This document shows, in pieces, positions 11,644 to 21,796 of a stretch of DNA of 64,000 nucleotides (the first letter of the stretch is position 1; the number at the start of each line of letters is the position of its first letter). A program made the translations under genes and the position numbers. The stretch lies in assembly GCA_945859605.1 (NCBI GenBank), contig OX243826.1:922916-986915 (forward strand). Direction: 5' to 3'. The DNA is from Lumbricus rubellus (lineage: Eukaryota; Annelida; Clitellata; Crassiclitellata; Lumbricidae). The notes under the pieces were generated by a model that saw only the letters and a program-made list of their open reading frames with translations, had not been told where the DNA came from and did not search any database.

Positions 11644-11981
11644 TTTGGTGTCGTTGCGGTGAGATAACGATCCAAGTTGCAAGAGAACGATCCTAGTTAC
11701 GAACGGCGGGTCTACGTGCCAAGTTACGAACGGAGGGATTCTATCCAATCAACAGACGGAGGAACGGACGCTGTGAATTCAACGAGGAGCCGAGCACACG
11801 GGAGAAGCAACGATACATCGAGCATCCGTACGTCAGTGAGAAACGACAACACAACGACTACAAGGTAGAAAAACTTGCTTGTCTATTGAAGTGTGCATAA
11901 AGAATTGAAGTCAGTCAATTGCAAACATTTGAAGAGTAGCCTACTATTTATCGACTAGCATCAGTAAAGTAAAGAAGTAAG
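11644..11981 (+). promoter_or_regulatory. Leader with candidate primer-binding site
   Basis: Two bases after the LTR comes TGGTGTCGTTGCGG, which starts with the TGG expected to pair with a tRNA 3' CCA and so is the probable primer-binding site. The same sequence follows the LTR of copy 2 (43124). The rest is an untranslated leader of about 320 bp. I could not assign the tRNA. Confidence 0.6.
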
Positions 11982-14900
11982 ATGGAGAAACTTACGGAGC
12001 AAAAGCAAGCAGCTATTAAAAAGATGTCTTCGGAGAGACTAGTAAAATTATTAATCGAAGCAGGTCTTGACGCAGAGGAAGTCGGACAGATGTCAAGGGA
12101 ACATTTGATGAGAACTTTGGCTGAAATTTGGGCAAAGGAAGAAGTTGAAGAAGAAGGTGCGGTTGGTGGAGCTGAAGGAAAGCCAATTGAGAAACCTCAG
12201 GTACCGATGTCTATGGAGGCGTTGCTACAATTCATGATGATGAGTAGACAAGAAGACAAGGAAAAAGAAGAGCGACGCAGACACGAGGAAAAGGAGAAAG
12301 AAGAGCAACGTAGGCAAGAAAAGAAAGAACGTAAACAAGAAGAGAAAGAAAAAGCAGAAAAAGCAGAGAAGATTAGGCAACAAGAGATTGACATGCAGAG
12401 GCAACAATTTCAGCTGCAGTTAGAACAAATGAAAATAGATCGTGACGAAGCAGAACGACGAAGGATGGAATTAATGATAGAATATGAAAGAGCAAGGAGA
12501 AGCGATGAAGAAATACGAAAACAGCAGATTGAAGACAAAAAGGCTCGTGAGGAATAAAAGGAAAAGTTGCGTTTACAAGAACTGCAAAGAGCCGAAGAGA
12601 TTCGACAGGAAGAATTCCAAAGTGAGAAAGACAATTTGGAAAAAGCAGAAAAAGAAAGAGAAGAACAGATGCAATTAGAACAAAAGAAACTTGGTATTAA
12701 GGAGGCTCAACTCCAAGAAATGACTATTGAAAAGGAAGAACGCAGAAAGCAGTTAGAACTATTACAACAGAAGATAGAACAGGAAGAACTGCGTAGGGTA
12801 GAAGATCAAAATCGACTGAAGAAGAAAGACGAAGACGACAGAAGACGTCGTGAGGAATCAGAACAAAATAGGCTCAGAGAAAGTGAGACGATGGTGTCCA
12901 AAATTAAGAAGATTGGTGATGCCATGAAGCATGTATTGCCTAAGATGCCGTATGATATGATGGAAGTGCCATTATATTTTGAGACCGTGGAGAATGCATT
13001 CAATAGTTTTGCTGTGGAAAAGCAGTACTGGGTGAAGTTGTTATTGCCGTTGATGACCTCGAGAGCGCGAACGGTATTGAATCGATTGTCATTTGAGAAT
13101 TTAGATAAATACGATGCAGTGAAAGAGCATTTGTTGAAGGAATTCAAGTTAACAGCTCGTGAGTACAGGTCAAGGTTTGCAGATGCCAAAAAGACAGTCG
13201 AAGAAACGTATACGATGTTCACGGCTAGGCTGAAGAACCTGTTGAATTATTATGTCCGAAGTAGACGAGTGGACAAAGACTACGAGAAGCTGTTTGATCT
13301 GCTAGTGGCAGATAAACTGAAAGAATGTTTACCACCAGGTCCACTGCAGTTTGTCTTAGCAAAAGAGGGCACAGAATGCTTGGAAGCTAGTAATGTTGCA
13401 GACCTCGCAGACATACATGTAAACAATCGGATTGGTGTGATGTTCCAAGACAAACCGAAATTTGAGTCATGGGACAATAGTCCAAAGCAACCCAAGTGGA
13501 ACAAGGATAGCAAAGACACCGGAAGCCAAGCCAAGAGTAATGATGCAAAGAAAGATAGATATTCTGGAAAGCAGTATTCGCAAGATAAACAGCAGTCAAC
13601 GTGGGACAGACAAGCCTACAATCGAACTCCGCCGCTGGGACGCCCAACAGAAGGTAATGCATCATACACGCCGTACAACAAGTGGGAGAACAATGAGCAA
13701 AGAAGCTTTATAAAGAAACGTTGCCACAACTGTCATTCTGACAAACACCTAATAAAACACTGCCAAGCACCAGGAGCGGCAAATCTGAGAAAGAGCTTTA
13801 GTAGGAGCGCAGAGAATTTGAGAGTAAACCAGATACAAGTGGTGAATGCACCGGACCAGTTTGAAGAATCGGACGATCGTGAAACAGAAGTGAAGTCGGT
13901 AATGAAGTGTACGCCGCAGTTCACCATACAGAAAGAAGCGATAAAGACTACTTCCATTGCAGAAATTTGTCGAGAAATAAAAAGTAAAGAGGAGTGTCAA
14001 CGCATAAAGAAGATATCGTTGCAGCATGTAAATGTGGAGATACGTGGGACTGATGGGCAGCCTGTGCAAGTCGAGGCGTTGATTGACTCGGGGACCGAGA
14101 TACCAGTAATCAACGAGGAACTACTGAAAGGAACGACAGTAGAAGAAATCGGCAGAGTTCATTTGCAATGTGTAGCTGGAGAGCCGATTCCAGCTAAGTT
14201 GGTGAAAATCGAAGTGCGGATGAGCGGTCGTAACGAAGGAGCAGCTACAGAGGACAGGACAATAAATATCGCGCCATATTTAACTTTAGTGTGTGCCAGC
14301 ATTCCAGCGGATCTGTGCAAAGAAAATAAGGAAAAGTTCTTGCTACATACGGAGATAATTGCAGAATTGAAAGAGATTCCACCAGTGAGTGTATTGCAAG
14401 GGGAACTACAAGCGAATGTGACTACAAGAGCAGAAAGTCGGAGAACAGAAGTCGAAGGCGGAGAAGATGAAACGATAAACGAAAGTTCGCAAGAAGAGGA
14501 CACGGACAGCGAAGATGAACTCAGCATTCAAGATGACGAAAGAACAACATCTGAGAATAATGAAACTGAAGAAGAGATGGCTGCATGTGAACGAAATGAT
14601 GGTGAAGATTCCGAAAGTGACGCTGAACTGGAGACATGTATGAGGGACTTGTTCACAGAGAATTCGAACGATGAAAGACAGCTGGAAGATGCGAAGAAAT
14701 TCGAGGAGCAGCAGAGAAATGACGAGTCACTGAAATCGTGGTGGAGGATCGCTGAAGACAAAGGATCAGAGTTTAGCGTGGTGAATGGATTGATGTATAA
14801 GAAGCATCAAATGCTGGATCAGCTAGTGTACCAGTTGGTGTTACCGAAAGAGAGAAGAATTCAAGTAATGGAATTAGCTCACGAGTCAGTATTTGGCGGA

Positions 14901-17426
14901 CACTTGGGAGAAGAGAAGACACGAGAGAGAATCAAGTTGTCCTTTGTCTGGCCAAAGATGCGTCGAGACGTGGTGAAATTTTGTAAGTCCTGTGAGAAGT
15001 GTCAGCTGAAGGCACGAAGTTTGGTGATGGATCGAGTGCCGATTACACCAATTCCAAGGGAAGATGTTCCATTCCGACGGATGACTATGGACGTGGTAGG
15101 CCCAATAGAACCGAAGTCAGCAGCTGGGCATAAGTATTGCTTGTGCATAGTGGATTCATGTACAAGATGGCCGACAATCTTTTTGCTGAAGTCATTGACT
15201 GCTAAGGCTGTGTGCGAAGCTTTGATGAAGCTTTTCATTGACGTGGGGGTGCCGTCTGTGATCACCAGCGACAGAGGCCCGAATTTTACAGCCAGTCTTA
15301 CAAGAGAATTTTTGAAATTGATGGGATGCTGTCCACGATTCGATTCACCGGGGCATCCAGAGGCAGCCGGATTAGTCGAGAGATGGAATCAGACGTTCAA
15401 GAAGATGGTACATCATGTCATTGTGGAAAATCCAAAACAGTGGCATAAAATCATTCCGTTTACCGTATGGGCATTGAGAGAAGTTCCAAACGCGACGACA
15501 GGAGTGGCACCATATCTGCTGGTGTATGGAAAAATGCCAAGAGGACCATTAACTATCTTAAAGGAAAGCTGGACCAAAGAAATAAATCTACCGCCAAACA
15601 TTGGAGTACAACCAGCAAAGTACCTGAAGAACTTAAGAGCAGACATGGAGAAAGCTTTGATATTTGCTGAGAATTGTGCAGAGGAAAAGCAAAAACAATA
15701 CGCCAGTCAATACAACAAGAGGGCCAAGGATAAAGAATTCGAACCAGGAGAAAACGTCATCGTCCTGTATCCAACGTCAACCAATAAATTGATCTCACGA
15801 TGGCATGGTCCATGTACAGTGCTACAAAGAAGATCCAAGTATTCGTATCTTGTGGATATGAATGAAAACGGCCGACGAATCGTCCATGCCAACAAAATGA
15901 GGAAGTTCATCGCAAGAACATTATCGTGTGGTCTCATCGTGGAAGAGGACGACGAATTCGGATCAGTGGTAGAGCTACCATTGAAAGAAGACCATGCAGA
16001 GACGACACAGAAATCGCTGCAATTGGACTATGAACAGATTGGACATCTTACGAGCGAGCAACAGAAACAGCTACTGGATGTACTGAACCGTTATGCAGAC
16101 AGATTTTCGGACAAACCTGGATTATGTACATTGGTAGAACACGAAGTGGTGCTGAGACCGGACTTTCGAGAGAAAGAGTTCATGGCTTATCGAATACCGC
16201 TGATATACCGCGCAGAAGTGGACAAACAAATACAAGAGATGCTGAAAGCAAACATCATTCAACCGTCGTCGAGTAGAATGGCAAGTCCGCTGGTCATCGT
16301 CAAGAAGAAGGGCGGATCCTTGAGACTCGCGTGCGACTACAGGTATGTGAATTCATATACTGAAAATTGTCGATATCCCATGCCGATCGTCAACGACGTG
16401 CTGAGCAAAGTCGGGAAATCCAAGTTTATTTCCGTCTTGGACTGTCGCAGTGCTTACTGGACTTGTCCTGTGAAGAAATCCGACCAATGGAAAACCGCAT
16501 TCGTTACCCATAATGGACTGTACGAATTTACACGTGTCCCTTTTGGCATGATTAACTCTGGACGGACTTTTGTAAAAGCAATAAACATGATTTTGCAACC
16601 GATTAATGCATTTACTGAACCCTATGTTGATGACATTGCAGTACATTCTGATGATTGGAACATTCATTTGAAACATTTAGAATTGTTTTTGAAACAAATA
16701 AGACTGCATAATGTAACCTTGAACTTGAAGAAATGTGTGTTTGGTAAGAGTGAGGTGAAATTCATCGGTCACCTCATAGGATCAGGGAAGAAGATGATGA
16801 ATCCAGATAGGATTGACAGTTTGACTAATTTAAAAAACCCTGAAACGAAGAAGCAAGTGAAGCAAGTGTTAGGATTTTTTGGTTTCTACAGACAATTTAT
16901 TTGTAATTTTGCTGAAATTGCTAAACCATTGACAGATTTAACTAGCAAGCAGACACCTGAGAACATTGTTTGGACTGAGGACCACCAGAAATCTTTTGAT
17001 TCTCTTAAAGAAATTGTTTTATCAAATGTAATTTTATACATGTTCGAGGTTGGCAAACCATTTAATTTGTACTGTGATAGCAGTGATTTTGCTGTCGGAG
17101 CTGTGCTGTCACAAGTGGACGATGAAGGGATAGAACGTCCCGTTTCGTTTATCAGTCAGAAGCTGACAGATACCCAGAAGAGATGGGCGACGATTGAGAA
17201 GGAAGCCTATGCAATCATATGGGCTTTAAACAAATTGAAAGAAATTATTATTGGTTCCAAGATTAATGTGTTCACTGACCATAATCCTTTAGTTTATTTG
17301 ACTGAGTCAATGTCGAAGTCAGCTAAGTTAGTCCGATGGTCTTTATCATTGCAAAATTTTGACATTCTGTTGAACTATAAGAAGGGAAAGCTGAATGTAG
17401 TAGCGGACTGCTTATCGAGATTGTAG
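11982..17426 (+). pseudogene. Gag-Pol polyprotein, one internal stop (copy 1)
   Basis: Translation would begin at ATG 11982. An in-frame TAA at 12555-12557 interrupts a highly charged coiled coil (Gag); the same frame reopens and runs 1619 codons from 12567. The second copy is open at this position, so the stop is a mutation and not a conserved gag/pol boundary. Order along the second part: coiled coil; capsid-like region; CCHC knuckle CHNCHSDKHLIKHC (about nt 13722); aspartic protease ALIDSGTEIPVI (about 14080); acidic linker; integrase with an HHCC finger (CKSCEKCQ, about 14985) and D, D, E in MDVVGP, TSDRGPNF and GLVERWNQ; RT with YVDDIAVHS (about 16624); RNase H ending ADCLSRL. It makes virus-like particles, reverse transcribes and integrates the element. 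Apart from the stop it appears intact. Confidence 0.9.
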
Positions 17427-17522
17427 TATAAGATATTTTGTGATTGCATTTAGTATAGAAGTTGTTTGTATTTAGTTTAAGCATTATACGTTCGCTAATT
17501 TTTAAGATTAATTAGCTCTCTT

Positions 17523-17543
17523 CAAAAGAAAGGAAGGAGGTAA
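17523..17543 (+). promoter_or_regulatory. Polypurine tract, copy 1
   Basis: A purine run, AAAAGAAAGGAAGGAGG followed by TAA, directly precedes the 3' LTR. This is the expected primer for plus-strand DNA synthesis. Copy 2 has the same tract. Confidence 0.8.
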
Positions 17544-18043
17544 TGTAAGCTAATTTAATCAGTGCACGACGATTGTCGTACAGCTATGCAGGTAGGCCAG
17601 CCGCAAATTGGCGCGCGGCGTCAGGACAGGTGATTGTCTGGGCAGCACGTGATGTCTAGACGAGCGTACGTCGAATATACAAGGATGGAGTGGAAGTGAA
17701 GAAGGAGTGTTGCGTGTTGAGAGCCGTTGAGATAGGCTGTAGTAGTTGTTGTTGAGTTGCGATAGAGTAGACTGATGAAGATAGTAGTCGTGTAGTTGTT
17801 ATGATAACGCAAGTGTAGTCATTGTTGTGTTGTTGCTGATCGTTTTACTTTATTATCGGATTTTGGAGTATAATAAGAAGAGTTAAACACGTCGTCGTTG
17901 TTGGTAAATAAAACAGTGAAAGACTGTAGATTCTTTAACCTAGCCATTTAGCTAATGATACAGTTATCTAGGGATAGGCCTACGCTACCACGAACTTATA
18001 CGAAGAAGCTTCCGAAGAGACTGATAAGGAGGAGGATATCACA
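17544..18043 (+). repeat. 3' LTR, copy 1
   Basis: This repeat is practically identical to 11144-11643. It is followed by the CCAAT target duplication and then the interrupted mariner sequence. Confidence 0.92.
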
Positions 18044-18060
18044 CCAATTGTAAGCAGGAC

Positions 18061-18372
18061 ATCGCCCCAGCACATCGCGCAAAGGACACCATTGCGTTGC
18101 TGCGACGTGAAACACCAAGCTTCATCGGACCGGAACTCTGGCCAGCAAACTCACCAGACCTCAATCCCGTTGAATACAGAATTTGGGGTATAATACAGGA
18201 ACGCGTCTACCATACAGCAATACGGGACATCAATGAGTTGAAGGAGCGCCTCATCGTTGTGTGGGCACAGTTGAAGCAGAGTGTCATTGACAAAGCTATT
18301 GAACAGTGGCGGCCAAGGCTGAGAGCCTGCGTTCAAGCGAAGGGACATCACTTCGAACATCTTCTTAAATAA
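18061..18372 (+). pseudogene. Tc1/mariner transposase, C-terminal remnant
   Basis: The frame encodes APAHRAKDTIALL, then WPANSPDLNPVEYRIWG, the PDLNP(V/I)E block that carries the third catalytic acidic residue of Tc1/mariner DD(E/D) transposases, and a basic tail ending at 18372. The first two catalytic aspartates and the DNA-binding domain are gone. The TIR follows about 60 bp downstream. It cannot encode an active enzyme. Confidence 0.85.
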
Positions 18373-18455
18373 AACATTACTTTTTCTTATTTAACATTAG
18401 ACTTTCATGCGTTTCATGACAAAGTTTTTTGGTGTTTTTTATGGGGCACAGTGTA

Positions 18456-19287
18456 GTCACAACTGGTAGGCAGAAAACATTGTATGTTCGTATATGTTGA
18501 CCATTGTTATATATAATAGGCCTAACGCATTCACATTGAGGTTGGTAATTTTGACTGGCAATTATTTTGCAAGAGACATTGGTGCAATCCAACTTTTTTT
18601 AAAGGAAAAAATTACATGAGAAGGGAAACAATAATTTAAGTTGGCTAATTTGTTTCATGATGACAAACGCGTGCTTTGGGTTGAGAAATTATGTGAATGA
18701 TTTAGGCCTAATACGCATATTTCTTGTTTTTGTACCATTGATGAAAATAATTCCTAGCTCAAACAGAAGTTAGATCGATGAAAGCAGGGTAATTCTTTGT
18801 TTAAATAGAATTTTGATTAGGAATAGCTGAAAAAATTCTTCACTTAGGCTAAATGGAATTTGAATATAATTTTTTTTCTTTGCTTAAGAAGAAACTGGAT
18901 CGATGAAGACAAGCTAATTTCTTTGCCTAAATAAAAATTGGATAGATGAAAATAATTCTTTGCTTAAATAGAGGCTGAATAGGAAAAAACCAGTTCCTTA
19001 CATATGCCTATAACAAGCAAGTTGGATTGATGAAAATAGTTTTGTGCTTAAATAGAAATTGTATCGCACCTATTGTAAAATAATTGGCAGCCTAAACAAC
19101 TCGCCAACCTCAACTACCTGTTTACCCTGTAGGCAAAACATGCTTATCGATATTATTCCAGGTAGGCTATTGTGTTATTTCGAAATATCTTTAACAGAAT
19201 ACATTCTCAGTGCATTTCATGTAAAAATATCCTGAAATGTGACGATGCTCTTTTTGTCGGGCGCTGACTGGGTGCCGACTGAAATAC
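18456..19287. repeat. AT-rich intronic DNA with degenerate 60-70 bp repeats
   Basis: Between about 18740 and 19065 a decayed tandem motif recurs (GGAT(A/C)GATGAAAATAATTC, then TTTGCTTAAATAGAA). No gene is visible. The stretch lies between the mariner element and a host exon. Confidence 0.5.
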
Positions 19288-19413
19288 CTGGATAGTGTAG
19301 TCATCCTGGCACTTGATGAAAACAGCCGCATGTTCGGTGTATGTTCCGTTAGAGTTGAAAGTGGCAATCGCTGTATTAGCGCTGATGTTTCGATTGCATT
19401 TTCCATCTGCAGT
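19288..19413 (-). CDS. Host exon, cysteine-containing repeat domain (copy 2)
   Basis: A 126-bp minus-strand exon lies between acceptor GTAACAG and donor GTATTTC. It encodes 42 residues beginning TADGKCNRNISANTAIATF and ending near KCQDDYTIQ. It has the same length, phase and pattern as the exon at 2897-3022, with about two-thirds of residues shared. It follows the exon at 19901-20097 on the minus strand, the order seen at 3.4-2.9 kb. A secreted domain is likely but unidentified. Confidence 0.65.
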
Positions 19414-19609
19414 CTGTTACATTCACGTCATAAAGAAAGATCCAATTAATTATTTAGAGAAACTTTTTCGAAATTCATAACTCTGGCTCACGTAAACTAG
19501 TTTGAATTATTCTAACAAATTAGAAAAAGATGATTTAATGATCAGACGAATTCTCGGTAACTGGACTGTGGATAGGCTATTATTATGAATGCAGGCTGAG
19601 AAGTAGAGA

Positions 19610-19727
19610 GATAAAGTGAGTGCGTGGGTGGGTGGGTGAGTGATGAGTGAGTGATGAGTGAGTGAATGAGAGTGTGTGTGTGTTATTCTGTGTGTGTGTT
19701 ATGTTGTGTGTATGTGTGTGTGTGTGT

Positions 19728-19763
<36 letters not shown>

Positions 19764-19875
19764 TACAGACAGAGATAGAGAAGAGAGAAAGTGTGTGTGT
19801 GTGTGTGTGCGTGTGCGTGTGTGTGTGACAGAAACAGAGACAGATACAGAGAGAGAGGGAAGAGAGAAAGAGAGA
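19610..19875. repeat. Compound GT/GA microsatellite
   Basis: Runs of GTGA, GTGTGT, GAGAGA, ACAG and again GTGTGT occupy this intronic stretch. The open frames through it are artefacts of the simple repeat. Confidence 0.9.
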
Positions 19876-19900
19876 GGATGAACATAGTATAAACTAATAC

Positions 19901-20097
19901 CGTCAGGTTTTGTTCTGGTTTCCAGGCTCCTGCTTCTGGCGGGTGTTTCCCGTTTTTCGTGCACATGCATCTGACATAAGAAACGCTTTGTCCTCCTTTG
20001 CAAGTGTCATTGCATCCTGAATCTACACAGAGGTGCTCACCCGACGCATGGACACGCATTCCGGGATCTGTCACTTGGCATGTGTAATCAACAGTTT
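19901..20097 (-). CDS. Host exon, Cys-rich domain (copy 2, complete)
   Basis: The minus-strand exon runs from acceptor CTTCAG to donor GACG|GTATT, 197 bp. It encodes about 65 residues with the pattern YTCQVTDPGMRVHASGEHLC, then DSGCNDTCKGG and YVRCMCTKNGKHPP, seven cysteines in all. Its C-terminal half is repeated at 3307-3410. With the exon at 19288-19413 it forms a two-exon module that has been duplicated. The density of cysteines fits an extracellular disulphide-bonded domain. I do not recognise the family. The Polinton lies just upstream (in transcription), presumably in an intron. Confidence 0.65.
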
Positions 20098-20514
20098 CTG
20101 AAGCTGTAAAGAAGTTGGCAAAAAAACGCTGACCATTTTGCGAAGACTGTAATTTAGCCTAGGTAGTAATGTACAATGCAAAGTAGGTATTCAAACTAGT
20201 CACAATAATTATTTACGTACGATATCTGCAATAGGCCTTCGTAATAGACAAGAATGTTCGCAGATCAATATTTTTGCGTTGCGCAGTGGTCTTAAACATT
20301 TTTTCTATAGTGACGGAGCGCTGCTTTGTTAGCGGAAATCGAGGCGTTTCAATTGTCCAGTATTGTCAAATATTGCAACTTAAGATCTACAGGGTGGCCA
20401 AAAATGAGAATTTTCAAATTGCGTTTCACGGGATCAAAGGTATTTCATACCCACGTACAATAGTGTTCCAAAAAATTCCAAACTTACCAAAAGCTATCTC
20501 ATATTCAGCGAGTC
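20098..20514. other. Intron-like DNA; partial duplicate of 3.4-3.5 kb
   Basis: No gene is seen. Around 20395-20470 the sequence is a diverged copy of 3425-3505. The last six bases before the Polinton, CACCCA at 20515-20520, are its target duplication. Confidence 0.5.
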
Positions 20515-20520
20515 CACCCA

Positions 20521-20662
20521 AGTAGAGGTCACTGTAGCAGTCTGGGACATTCGACCTATACGGCCTTCACTTTCGTCCAATTTGACCTATACGGCCTTCA
20601 CTTTCGTCCATTTGACCTATACAGCCTTAAAAATTGAGTGCCCGCGCAGTTTGACCAATACT
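20521..20662 (+). repeat. Polinton left TIR
   Basis: This 142-bp repeat is nearly identical to the inverse of 36914-37055. It contains internal tandem copies of about 30 bp (GACCTATACGGCCTTCACTT), two complete and one partial. A second block of end-to-end homology (about 20669-20740 against 36775-36849) follows after a diverged gap, so the ancestral TIR was longer and included the start of the polymerase gene. Confidence 0.93.
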
Positions 20663-20717
20663 TGCCTTGAAAATGGAATATACAGCTCGATCTAAAGACA
20701 AGATATCCCAATAAAAA

Positions 20718-21197
20718 ATGGACTACTCGAAGAAAACTGATATTGAATTACGAAAAATCGCCGAGGAGAGCGGCTTGGTTGGATATTTTACTAGACTGCG
20801 GAAAGCGGAGTTGATTGCTAAACTTGACGCTCACAACACACCTTCAATCTCGCCTAACGTTAGTTTGATCGACACCGACGAACGCCCATGCGAGATCATC
20901 GCCGTTAATCGCCGACGCAATGGAAACTCATCCCCATGTGACGCAAGTTTGATCGACACCGACGAACGCCCATGCGAGATCATCGCCGTTAATCGCCGAC
21001 GCAATGGAAACTCATCCCCATGTGACGCAAGTTTGATCGACACCGACGAACGCCCATGCATGTATATCGTCGTTGAGCGTCTACGCAATGGAACCCTGCG
21101 TAAATTTATTTTGCTCTGCGGTCCCAACGACCGCCCATGCGAGATTATCGACGTTGATCGTCAACGCAATGTCGGCACGTCTTCATTTTCAACCTGA
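20718..21197 (+). CDS. Small SAP-like protein, paralogue of the PolB N-terminus
   Basis: This 159-residue protein starts MDYSKKTDIELRKIAEESG and continues GYFTRLRKAELIAKL, the SAP/Rho-N-like helix pair found twice at the N-terminus of this element's polymerase. Its upstream DNA also matches the polymerase leader, including a second ATG whose frame is closed by TAA here. The rest is a 28-residue repeat (SLIDTDERPCEIIAVNRRRN), two perfect and two diverged copies. I infer it arose when the right-end TIR, with the polymerase start, was copied to the left end, after which the tail evolved by repeat expansion. DNA binding is plausible from the SAP-like fold; function is unknown. Confidence 0.6.
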   Translation: MDYSKKTDIELRKIAEESGLVGYFTRLRKAELIAKLDAHNTPSISPNVSLIDTDERPCEIIAVNRRRNGNSSPCDASLIDTDERPCEIIAVNRRRNGNSSPCDASLIDTDERPCMYIVVERLRNGTLRKFILLCGPNDRPCEIIDVDRQRNVGTSSFST

Positions 21198-21796
21198 GAA
21201 TAGTAGAAGGGGCCGCAAGTGGGGGCAAAAAACCGTAATGTGCTGAAATAAATACAAGCCTATAATCCTGCCCACATTAAAAGTAACGTTTTAATGTAGA
21301 CACGATCGTATAGGCACGCCACGATACTGTGCGACGTAAACACAGCGGGTTCAAAGTCCGACGAGCGAAGATCTGCGCGCAATTAACCGCCCCCTCAAAG
21401 CTAAATACACCGCGAACGTAAAAAAGAGAATTTATCAGCAGAAATTTTGGAATATTATTGCGAGATAGACTAATTTATTCCTTTGCTGTTCCATTTACAA
21501 CACCAACAGTAATCTGATTCAGGCCCACCAAACTGAAGTTTTTCCAAGTTTTATCAAAATGTACAAATTATTGCAGCTATAGTAGAGGTTCAGTTTTTAG
21601 GAACACCGCGTAAAAAGTGTGACATGTCACGTTTTTAATTCGTTGTCACGTTTTTAATTCGTTGGAACGTTTTTGATTCGACTTCTCGCGATGGAAATTT
21701 CCCGCAGTATTGACGATGTGCTATTAGGCCCACAGTCTTTTCATTCACTTTCGTTATCGATATCAAACACGACATAGGCTATTTTTCATAATCGTC
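21198..21796. other. Polinton non-coding interval
   Basis: There is no open frame of note. Near 21625-21680 a 19-bp sequence (GTCACGTTTTTAATTCGTT) occurs three times in tandem, the last diverged. The interval separates the left-end plus-strand ORF from the convergent integrase and may hold the 3' ends of both. Confidence 0.5.

Larger units (their letters stand above)
11144..18043 (+). mobile_element. Complete LTR retrotransposon, Gmr1-like Ty3/gypsy, copy 1
   Basis: Two 500-bp LTRs beginning TGTAAGC and ending ATCACA flank a single polyprotein region. The target duplication is CCAAT (11139-11143 and 18044-18048). The LTRs show only one difference that I could find (11386 versus 17786), so insertion is recent. 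Domain order is Gag, zinc knuckle, protease, integrase, reverse transcriptase, RNase H. Integrase before reverse transcriptase within an otherwise Ty3/gypsy-type RT is the hallmark of the Gmr1 clade. It inserted inside the mariner remnant. Confidence 0.92.
11080..18453 (+). mobile_element. Internally deleted Tc1/mariner element split by an LTR retrotransposon
   Basis: Inverted ends CACTGTGCCCCATAAAAAAC (from 11080) and its complement (to 18453) are flanked by TA on each side (11078-11079, 18454-18455), the mariner target site. Between them, 11080-11143 and 18049-18453 form the mariner element; 11144-18043 is a later LTR-element insertion, with its target duplication at 18044-18048. Without the LTR element only about 470 bp remain. 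The transposase N-terminal half was already missing when the LTR element arrived, because the 5' TIR region joins directly to the C-terminal coding part. Confidence 0.85.

Noticed and set aside
12555..12557. Programmed stop readthrough between gag and pol
   Set aside because: The stop lies within the coiled coil, and the second copy has no stop there, so a mutation is more likely.
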